DNA from: Symbiodinium sp. CCMP2592
Taxonomy: Eukaryota > Sar > Dinophyceae > Suessiales > Symbiodiniaceae
Direction of reading: 5' to 3'
Assembly (NCBI GenBank): GCA_905221615.1
Contig: CAJNDT010000129.1
Location: forward strand, 174,568 to 238,567
Length of the DNA: 64,000 nt
The position numbers and the translations under genes are program-made. The first letter of the stretch is position 1; each line of letters begins with the position of its first letter. The notes beneath the pieces are model-generated. The model worked only from the letters and a program-made list of their open reading frames with translations. It searched no databases and was not told the origin of the DNA. This document shows positions 56,660-64,000 of this stretch, one piece after another.

Positions 56660-59520
56660 AGCAGGACGGGAGAACACCTTACGAAAGGCTTCGAGGCCGG
56701 GAATTCCGCGGCGAAGTTGCTGAGTGCTGCGAGGTCGTGCACTACAAGCTTGACAAAGAGAAGACTGGCAAGCTGGACAAGCAAACGTCAGTTGGAGTTT
56801 GGCTAGGCAAGTCTCTTGCCTCCGACGAGCACTTCCTGGGCACTGCTCAGGGGATCCGTCGGTGCAGAAGCATCTGGCGAAGGCCAGAAGAGAAGAGGTG
56901 GGAGCTGAAACACCTCGAGGGGATGGTTGGGCTTCCCTGGCAACCGCGCGGAGAGCCAACCACCGTGCCTTCAGACAACAAGGCCCCAGCGACTCCAGGT
57001 CGCAGGCAGCCCTCGGTGTATATCACCTTGGAGCGTCAGATCAAGCACGGCAAGACACCCGGATGTCCTGGCTGTGAGTGTGACGATGACAACCCAAAGC
57101 GACACAACGACGAGTGCCGTAAGAGGTTCGAGAAGTTGTACCCGAGGCAACCGGTGCCAGGCACGCCTGGTACACCAGTCCCTGGGACACCTGCGGGACC
57201 CATGGAGACTGAACGAGGTCAGGCCGAGATGCCCCAGGGCACCGGCCAAGACTTGGAGTCGGGAAGCACCGAGCCGAGTCAGCCTTCAAGGCCAAGGGCC
57301 ATGGAGGGGACTTCTGAGGCTAAGTCAGGCCAGAAGCGAGAGGTTGAGGATGCGGGTGTCCCCGCTCCTTCAAGTGACAGCGGGCAGCGCCGCGTTACTG
57401 GAAAGAGCTCACAAGGAGCGAAGAAGCAGAAGACGCCAGAAGCAAGAGGTGAAAAGCGTCCTCTTGAGGACCAGGAGTTGATGGGGGGACTGCCCACGCT
57501 CCACGAGAAAGGCGAGTGGGAGCCTTTGTTTGCTTACCCTCTGGACGGCAGAGTGGAGGAGCTTGGTGCCTACGACGAGCGAACAGGCCAGCCCCTTCCC
57601 GTTGACAAGGTCAAGACTGCAAGAGGGCGCGAGCTGGACAAGATGGAGGAACACTCTGTCAAGAAGGACATCTCTTGGGAGGAGGCGCGACGGCAGGGGC
57701 TAAAGATAGTCCGAAGCCGGTGGGTGGATGGTTGGAAACCATTGCCCAATGATCCAAATGGGGTGCGCAGCCGCTGCGTAGCCCAAGAGATCAACGACCA
57801 CGAGCGCGACGACGTTTTCAGTGGAACACCGCCGTTGCGGACGCACCGCATGGTACTTTCAGCTGCAGCCACTGCAAAGGCTGGCAGGACCAACCGGCGC
57901 AAGCTTATTGCCCGGTATGATGTTTCTGTTGCCTTTTTTCATGCGGTGGCCACGGGCAAAATTGCGGTCGTCCCTCCGAAAGATCTCGATCAATCGAAGC
58001 TCTGGTACTTGCTCAAAGCCATGAATGGCACACGTGAGGCTTCGCGACAGTGGTCAAAGCGCGTGTGTGAGGTCATGACGGAGGCAGGTTTCTGGGAGGT
58101 TCCAGGAATCCCTGGCCTCTTCTACCACGACGAGTGGTGTGTGACCTTGAGCTGCCACGGCGACGACTTTATCGCCGAGGGCGAGAGCGACGATCTGGAT
58201 CGACTGGATGCGCTGATGATGCAATCCTTCGAGAGCAAGATATTGCCACGGATTGGCCCTGAGGAGTTCGGGGGCCAGACCACGCATGGTGATCATCTAC
58301 ACCGCATCATTCGATGGAGCGAGCGCGGGTTCACTTGGGAAGCTGACCCTAAGTACTCGCGGCAGATCGTTGAGGAGCTCGGGCTTACGGACGCTAAGGG
58401 CGCAGACGCCCCATGTTCTACGGAATGTGGGAAAGGCCGCAGGGATCTCGAAGATCCTTTGGACACTGAGGCTGCAGCGAAGTTTCGGAGACTCGCTGGT
58501 ACTGCGCTTTACCTATCCCAGGATCGCCCGACGATCCAGTATGCCTTGTCGGAGATCACCTCTGGCATGGCAAAGCCTACGGTTGAACACGAGCTCAAGC
58601 TCAAGCACCTAGGCCGTTACCTTCTGAAGTACCCGAAGGAAGTTTGGCACTACGAGTACCAGGAGCAGCCTGAGGAAGCTGTGGTGCTTACGGACTCGGA
58701 CTGGGGAGCGTGCAAGCGCACGCGCAAGTCTATGTCCAGCTACGCTGAGAGATTTGGGAAGCATCTCATCGATGCTTCGTGTGCCAAGCAATCGGTGATA
58801 GCGCTCAGCTCTGGAGAGGCTGAGTTTTACGCGTTGGTGCGAGGAGCTGCCGCCGGACTGCTGACAGCGCAGATCTGGGAACGGATTGGGTTTAAGGGTT
58901 TGAAGCTTACCCTGAGAACCGATTCGAGCGCAGCGAAGGGAATCGCGACACGCAAGGGCTCGGGCAAGGTGAAGCACTTGTCCATGAAGGAGCTTTGGAT
59001 ACAGGACTGTGTTCAGAGAAAGCAGCTTACGGTGCAGAAGGAACCTACGAAGAGTAACTGGGCCGACTTGGGCACGAAAGCTCTTTCAGGCTCAAGAGTG
59101 ACAGAGCTAGTCAAGGGCATGCCTCTCACAAGGGGCTTGGTCATGGCGTGCCTGTTCGCGTCCTTTGGCGTGGCTACGGGGCAGCCGAAGGAGCGCCAGC
59201 TCGAGACTGAAGACGTTTCCTTCTTCATCTACATGCTGATCATCCATATCTTGGCGATCCAGACCATTTGGCGATGGATCAAGTTTGCGTTTGTGTGGTG
59301 GACCACGCCACGTGTTTCAACGAAGCCGGCCCCTACAGCTGGAGGCCGCGTGGACCGACGAGGTCTAGAGGCGAATGCGGGTAGCCCCGTCTACGTCACC
59401 CGTAAGGGCAAGAAGTTTCATAGGAGACACTGTAGACACCTGGGCCAAAACCCGTACACGTTGCAGAGGGCTGAGGCTACGCAAAGAGGCTTTGGTCCTT
59501 GTACAGACTGCAACCCGTGA
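56461..59520 (+). CDS. Copia integrase C-terminus, reverse transcriptase, RNase H and membrane/Cys-His tail
   Basis: 1019 codons open. HASNGAAERAILEL supplies the integrase Glu. After a Pro/Gly linker comes the reverse transcriptase: KKDISWEEARRQGLKIVRSR, Asp in IARYDVSVAFFHA (about residue 485) and SCHGDDFIAEG (about 565), an HGDD variant of the usual YVDD. RNase H shows TDSDWGACKRTRKS (about 743), LSSGEAEFYAL (about 785) and TDSSAAKGIATRKGSGKVKH (about 820). Most Copia Pols end soon after this; here about 130 residues follow, with two hydrophobic segments (GLVMACLFASFGVA; FFIYMLIIHILAI) and a Cys/His module VYVTRKGKKFHRRHC...RGFGPCTDC. The tail is open to its stop at 59518-59520. Confidence 0.9.
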   Translation: MQHQTAPKGSHASNGAAERAILELARQVRTLASALENRYKKPLETEGVVFPWLVRHAGWLISRFLVKQDGRTPYERLRGREFRGEVAECCEVVHYKLDKEKTGKLDKQTSVGVWLGKSLASDEHFLGTAQGIRRCRSIWRRPEEKRWELKHLEGMVGLPWQPRGEPTTVPSDNKAPATPGRRQPSVYITLERQIKHGKTPGCPGCECDDDNPKRHNDECRKRFEKLYPRQPVPGTPGTPVPGTPAGPMETERGQAEMPQGTGQDLESGSTEPSQPSRPRAMEGTSEAKSGQKREVEDAGVPAPSSDSGQRRVTGKSSQGAKKQKTPEARGEKRPLEDQELMGGLPTLHEKGEWEPLFAYPLDGRVEELGAYDERTGQPLPVDKVKTARGRELDKMEEHSVKKDISWEEARRQGLKIVRSRWVDGWKPLPNDPNGVRSRCVAQEINDHERDDVFSGTPPLRTHRMVLSAAATAKAGRTNRRKLIARYDVSVAFFHAVATGKIAVVPPKDLDQSKLWYLLKAMNGTREASRQWSKRVCEVMTEAGFWEVPGIPGLFYHDEWCVTLSCHGDDFIAEGESDDLDRLDALMMQSFESKILPRIGPEEFGGQTTHGDHLHRIIRWSERGFTWEADPKYSRQIVEELGLTDAKGADAPCSTECGKGRRDLEDPLDTEAAAKFRRLAGTALYLSQDRPTIQYALSEITSGMAKPTVEHELKLKHLGRYLLKYPKEVWHYEYQEQPEEAVVLTDSDWGACKRTRKSMSSYAERFGKHLIDASCAKQSVIALSSGEAEFYALVRGAAAGLLTAQIWERIGFKGLKLTLRTDSSAAKGIATRKGSGKVKHLSMKELWIQDCVQRKQLTVQKEPTKSNWADLGTKALSGSRVTELVKGMPLTRGLVMACLFASFGVATGQPKERQLETEDVSFFIYMLIIHILAIQTIWRWIKFAFVWWTTPRVSTKPAPTAGGRVDRRGLEANAGSPVYVTRKGKKFHRRHCRHLGQNPYTLQRAEATQRGFGPCTDCNP

Positions 59521-59560
59521 GTAGTGCAGGTCAGCTGTCCAGCTCAAGGATTCAGCTGGC

Positions 59561-59570
59561 CATGGAGGGG
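59561..59570 (+). promoter_or_regulatory. Polypurine tract
   Basis: CATGGAGGGG, whose last seven bases (GGAGGGG) are all purines, directly precedes the 3' LTR start TGTCAGG, as needed to prime plus-strand synthesis. Confidence 0.75.
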
Positions 59571-59706
59571 TGTCAGGATATAAAGCATGTTCTGACTACT
59601 GCCGTTGTATAGCTGTACTTGGTAGCCCCTTTTGGCACGAGGTGAGTAAAATAAGTAGCCTGTGCCTGCGGTGTGTGTGGTTTGAGGGTTAACCTAAACC
59701 CTTGCA
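59571..59706 (+). mobile_element. 3' LTR of the Copia element (136 bp)
   Basis: Starts TG and ends CA (TGTCAGG...CCTTGCA). Reads identical to the rejoined 5' LTR. Its end plus the AGGGT duplication makes a perfect palindrome, AACCCTTGCAAGGGTT, at 59697-59712. Confidence 0.95.
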
Positions 59707-59870
59707 AGGGTTCACCCGGGCGCCTAAAATGTGTAACTTTACCTCGCGTTTGAACGCCCGAGGCAGCGAATCCCTGTGAAGGGTTCACCCGGGCGCCTAA
59801 AATGTGTAACTTTACCTCGCGTTTGAACGCCCGAGGAGGCGAATCCCTGGGAAGGGTTGCATTCCCGATG
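59707..59870. repeat. Continuation of the CCCT-GTGA-AGGG hairpin array
   Basis: AGGGTTCACCCGGGCGCCTA continues the unit interrupted at 3033. Two more hairpin units follow, the last with the GGGA loop (AATCCCTGGGAAGGGTTGC near 59840). Confidence 0.92.
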
Positions 59871-59924
59871 GACGACAACGGTGCCACCCCCTGGCTTTAA
59901 AAGAGAGAATTAGATACCGAGATG

Positions 59925-60285
59925 TAGAGAGTAAGTCATAGAGGCATAGAGTCAAGTAAGCAAGCAAGTAAGTCAAGCAAGTAAGTAAGTAAGTCAAGTA
60001 AGTCAAGTAAGTAAGTAAGTAAGTAAGTATAAGTAAGTAGATAGCATAACATAGAGTCCAGTGTCAAGTGTCAAGTAAGTAAGTAAGTAGAGTGAAGTAA
60101 GTAAGTAAGGAAGTCGTAAGCATAACATAGAGTCAAGTATCAAGTGTAGAGTCAAGTATCATAGAGTCAAGTGTCAAGTGTAGAGAGTCAGTCATAGAGG
60201 TCAAGTAAGTAAGTAAGTATCAAGTGTAGAGTCAAGTATCAAGTGTAGAGTAAAGTATGGAGTCAAGTAAGTTGATTCTATGTCT
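59925..60285. repeat. AAGTAAGT / GTCAAGTGT low-complexity repeats
   Basis: Runs of AAGT tetranucleotides mixed with CATAGAGTC and GTCAAGTGTC words, similar in vocabulary to the 228-bp repeat at the left end of the window. Confidence 0.9.
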
Positions 60286-61485
60286 GTCATCTATGTACTC
60301 AGCTGCGGCGTTCCACACGGAAGAACCCTTCGCGATGCTTTCGGGAAAAACTGAGGTCCAAAAAGGGACCATGATTTTGACAGCCACCCATATGATAGGG
60401 TTACAATAAGAACCCACAAAAAAGTAGGTCATGGTAGGTTAATGTAGGGTCTAGCAAGGTTGGGGGCTTATCAGCTTGAAAGAGCTCAACATCTCTTTAT
60501 AACGGGTCACATCCCTAAACCTAATTCAGATAGTTCACCTTAATCCCAGAGCCCCTTAAAACCCGCAGTCCTAATGCCCTAGACCCTAAACCTTGAAGTA
60601 CAACTCGAGATTGCGAAAGCCTGAAGCCCATGGGTTAGATCTTTATGGTTTAATATGGGGGCCTTAATAATTAACATAGGGTTTTAGGATGTTTTGCGCA
60701 TACTTGTATTGAGGAACCCTGAAAATAGTATTGGAAACCCCCAAATCCCAAAAATCCCTACTAACCCCTAAAACCCCTAAACCCTGAGGCCCGTGTCTCG
60801 GGCATTTACGTTTCAGTATCAAGTCCTGCATTAATTCCGCTCTAACCCTAAACACTATACCTTAAACAGTGCAAGCATCACTGGTTGGATCTTCATGATT
60901 TATGCCTTCGGGAGGTGGCCGGCTCCCCCCGCCCCCCCGTCGCCGTGGGGCATGGCGGAGCCCCCGAAAGGGCAAGGCGGGCGGAACTTGATCCGAGTGC
61001 CTAATATAAGGGGGCTAAATGATTACCGATACAACTTCGGGGATTCCTCATTATATTTCTGGTATAATGGTCCCAAAACCCTGTTCTAATTATTAAGGCC
61101 CCCAAAGCAGGGTTTGGGGTTGTGTGATGGTTTAACGTTAATGGTGCTGGGTTCCTAAACCCGAAACCCTAAACCCCTGAGCATTCACGGTGAAGCCGAA
61201 GACGGAGTTGCGCCAGGGGCATTTCTTCCCGTATCTAAACGTGGGTAGTTCTCTGACGTTGGGTCCCTTTTAGGGTCCTTCCTATCAGGGTGCCGTACTA
61301 TTTGGGGGAGCTAAAGAAGTGGGACCGAAATTTGAATCGAAGAACTAGCCATATCAGAAGTAGTCTGTGGGCCTAGCTGGTCACAAGGATGTTGATAGCT
61401 TCATTGTAGAACGATATGGTGACCGCCCAGAAGCGATAACCCACCGATAGATTGGGTGTTGGTGTTTTGGAAAGTATAGCTTCAT
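60286..61485. other. No gene; telomere-like fragments and one GC-rich island
   Basis: Scattered AAACCCTAAACC words. 60905-60985 is a local C/G-rich block (GGCTCCCCCCGCCCCCCCGT). The block CTAATTATTAAGG near 61084 has a diverged copy near 61957. Confidence 0.6.
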
Positions 61486-62010
61486 GTGTTAAGCAGGGTC
61501 TGTGCGGTGGATGGGTTCGACGAGCCCACATGTGACAGGTTTGTACGTCACGCCGGAGGGTTCAGAGATTGGCACTGGTGCTCTGCTACAACTGCAAGCC
61601 GACAGCGAACGCACGTTTCGATTTGCGTCATTCTCTGTTGTCTGTGCGATAAGCTAGTGCCAGAGGCCACTTGGCAGAAAGGTATTTTCCGGACCCTACG
61701 CGGCGAAGGCCAGCGCTTTTCGTCGGAATCCCGCGCCCTATGGATGCAGCGCGCATGGGAGCAGCGCCATCGCTCTGCAGGGGCCTTCGATCGAGCCAGG
61801 GGAGACCGACGAAGTATTGTAGAATTATCGCGTGTGGCTCGCGGCAGGTGGCTCGGAGATAGCCCTGCCGTGCAAGCGGAATATGGGGCTCTAAATAAAA
61901 ACAAATATGTTTTGGGGGTTCCTTATTATCATTATATTATAATCAAGACCCTATTCCAATTATTAAGGTCCCTACAATACCTTAAGCTACGAAAACCTGC
62001 TTGTTTGTAG
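61486..62010 (+). CDS. Possible gene fragment with HMG-box-like helix
   Basis: An open frame whose middle (about 61720-61900) reads SESRALWMQRAWEQR and SIVELSRVARGRWLGDSPAV followed by QAEYGAL. The ELSRVARGRW...AEY pattern resembles helices 2-3 of an HMG box. The N-terminal part and the AT-rich C-terminal tail look noncoding, so at most one exon is real. It could also be chance. Confidence 0.25.
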   Translation: MLSRVCAVDGFDEPTCDRFVRHAGGFRDWHWCSATTASRQRTHVSICVILCCLCDKLVPEATWQKGIFRTLRGEGQRFSSESRALWMQRAWEQRHRSAGAFDRARGDRRSIVELSRVARGRWLGDSPAVQAEYGALNKNKYVLGVPYYHYIIIKTLFQLLRSLQYLKLRKPACL

Positions 62011-63050
62011 GGTCCCCATAAATTCCATATTAAGGTTTTTGATAAGAACCTACAAATTTGTAGGGTTTGGTAGGAAAAGGTACTCTCCTATTTTGATCAG
62101 CGTTTCCAACGGGCCCGTGCAGCCAGCCGCCGGAAGCGGTAGGCTGAAAAGGAGGGCCTAAACCCCAAACCGTTCCTAAGCCCTACTTAAAGGATCATGG
62201 GACTTAGTAACTGGGGTTATAATTATTGTAACTATACTTACAACTACTTATAGACAACTACTTATAGCCCCACTTAAGGTACTTATAACCTTACTTACAA
62301 AGTCCCAGGATCCTCCAAGCGGTCCCTAAGATCTGACAAAGACGGTCAATCAGACAGGAGTCCAGTACCACCTTAATATCAGCCTTGTCCTTTTTCATTC
62401 ATGGTTCCCCCAAAAGAATAAACAGACCGGCTAGTAGACCTTCTTAAATAACTCCTACTAAGGGATATAGGTATAGGGCTCTGTCTATTATTTCTAAAAG
62501 GACATGGGTGCTTAATATAGGGGCCGCAATAATCAGAATAGGGTTGGGGGGGTAGATACCCTAATTAATCTCTAACTCGGATCTGAAAAAAGACGGTCAA
62601 AGATCCCAAACCCTGAACCCTTTGATCGGCAAGAAGACGGTCGAACACTCGTTGCATCTGGCTTAGGGTTTGGCAGGGTTCATTGATTATCTTTATCGCC
62701 AGTCCCTCGCAGTCGGCTTTTCTCAGCGATTTCGCATGCTGCGATGTCGGCTTTTGATGCTTTAACGCCGGAGGAGGGTCTTACTTGAAATCTTGGGGCT
62801 TGTTCAATATCGGCAAAACACCTCTCAATACTCCCTGGTGCTTAGTAGGGAATGGATCCCTATAGTAGCCCCTATTTAATCCCCAATAGTCGCTCTCCAT
62901 AACCCATTCCCCCATTCCCGACTAAGAACCAGACAGAATAAGGCCTTGATTGGGGGATCCAAGGTAAACCTGATCCTTTTGCGCCTTAAACCTCCGAATT
63001 CCCGAGCTCCTCGTTGATGCGAAAGCAAAATATCACCAAAAAAGTCACGA
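62011..63050. other. No gene seen
   Basis: Mixed sequence with short ACTTATA/ACTTACA repeats (62220-62300) and repeated AAGACGGTCAA words near 62340, 62591 and 62630. No frame of note. Confidence 0.6.
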
Positions 63051-63054
63051 TGCG

Positions 63055-63745
63055 ACCCTGAACCCGAAACCCTAAACCCCTAAACCCTCAACTCTAAACC
63101 CTAAGCCCGTAAACCCTAACCCCTAAACTCTAAACCCTAAACCTCTAAACCTCGAAACCCCTAATCCCTTAAACTCTAAACCCTACACTCGAATCCCTAA
63201 CCCCTGAACCGTAAACCCCCAAACCCTAAACTCTACACCCGAACCCCTAAACTTGAAACCCCAAACCCCTAAGCCCCTAAACTCTAAACCCTAACTCTAA
63301 TCCCTAACCCCTAAACCGCAAACCCCCAAACCCTAAACTCTACACCCAAACCCCTAAACTTGCAACCCCAAACCCCTAAACCCCTAAACTCTAATCCCTA
63401 ACCCCTAAACCGCAAACCCCTAAACCCTAAACTCTACCCCTAAACCCTAAACCCCTAAAGCCTAAACCCCTAACCCTTAAACCCTAAACCCCTAAACCGT
63501 AAACTCTAAGCCCCAATCCCTAAACCCCAAACCTTTAATAATCACCCTAAACCCTAAACCCCCAATCCCTAAACCCCTAAACCCTAAACACCGAAACTCT
63601 AAACCCAAACACAAAGAGAGAGACTGGCCTTGCCGAGCGTTGCGGACGTCATATGCTGGGGTTTAGGGTGTAGGGGTTTACGGGTTTGGGGGTTTAGGGG
63701 TTGAGGGTCTGGGGGTTTTGGGAGTTTAGGGGGTTTAGGGATGCT
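63055..63745. repeat. Long degenerate telomere-like array with orientation switch
   Basis: 63060-63600 is almost wholly CCCTAAA-type octamers and variants (CCCCTAAA, CTCTAAA). After a short unique stretch (63610-63655) the orientation flips to GGGTTTAGG-type up to 63745. It is interstitial and degenerate, so not a chromosome end. Confidence 0.9.
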
Positions 63746-64000
63746 AACTCCATGTTAAAACCGCTGCTGTTTAGGTGTTCTGGTTTTCGGTTTCGGTCAA
63801 CCGAGGTTGACCTCCAAGTAGAGTAGGCCCTTATTCCCTTGTTTAGGGTTCAGGTTTCCTTATAACACCCTTTAAACCAAAAAGGGCACCCTTGTTTTTC
63901 CGAGGTTACTCTTAGGTCTTAGGTCTAGTTGAAGAGTCTCCAGATCCGCTGTTTGGGAGTTTAGATCCGCAGCTGTTTATGTCAATACCACACATCCTGG

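Noticed and set aside
63055..63600. True chromosome end
   Set aside because: The heptamers are degenerate, interstitial and flanked by unique sequence, and similar fragments occur throughout the window.

Overview
The window looks like nuclear DNA of a dinoflagellate, probably Symbiodiniaceae-like. The signs are pervasive degenerate CCCTAAA/TTTAGGG heptamers, split genes whose introns start with GC or GA as well as GT and end AG before an exon-initial G, genes on one strand with short spacers, a Copia-type retrotransposon whose active site reads HGDD, and proteins starting with K/R-K/R-P-A tags. All assignments come from reading the sequence; no search was run.

The main result is a set of nested insertions that explains most of 2.0-59.9 kb. 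(1) The host site is an array of short hairpin repeats (CCCT-GTGA-AGGG) at 2036-3033 that resumes at 59707. (2) A Copia LTR retrotransposon sits in it, with a 5-bp target duplication AGGGT (3029-3033 and 59707-59711) and 136-bp LTRs that read as identical. (3) Three bases before the end of its 5' LTR the Copia is split by a 49,840-bp insertion (3167-53006). This has 972/974-bp terminal inverted repeats (TIRs) that differ only by one dinucleotide step, a CCTT target duplication, and arrays of GC hairpins just inside each TIR in mirrored orientation. (4) Inside it, an AT-rich array with GCGGGTACCCGC palindromes (about 26190-26300 and 47879-49180) is split by a second 21,578-bp insertion (26301-47878). 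That one has ~30-bp TIRs starting CCCAGAGC, a possible TC duplication and TCTATTGATTTTA subterminal repeats, and it resembles a giant CACTA-like transposon.

Left part of the large element (4-26 kb): a coiled-coil gene (7758-9183), a tyrosine recombinase on the minus strand (11157-12161), a zinc-finger/hAT-like transposase-related gene (13061-15733), two unrecognised multi-exon genes (16.0-17.1 and 18.35-20.5 kb), a SAM-methyltransferase-like gene (21.37-22.2 kb) and a C5 cytosine DNA methyltransferase (22.6-23.9 kb). A small leucine-zipper gene lies near the right end (about 50.0-50.35 kb).

Inner element (26.3-47.9 kb): seven genes, all on the plus strand. One (41.9-45.5 kb) resembles a TNP2/CACTA-type transposase in the form widespread in dinoflagellates; the rest are basic, acidic, zinc-finger or coiled-coil accessory proteins. 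About 55-60 copies of a 14-base hairpin repeat (GGGTT-GGAA-AGCCC and variants) fill its introns and spacers, and I saw none outside it. One intron of the transposase gene holds a mosaic of broken exon copies from two sibling genes, separated by these hairpins. Tandem microexon-like arrays, and a 1.86-kb duplication interrupted by a 100-base assembly gap, lie at 29.9-36.2 kb.

The flanks (1-2 kb and 59.9-64 kb) are tandem repeats and degenerate telomere-like sequence with no confident gene.
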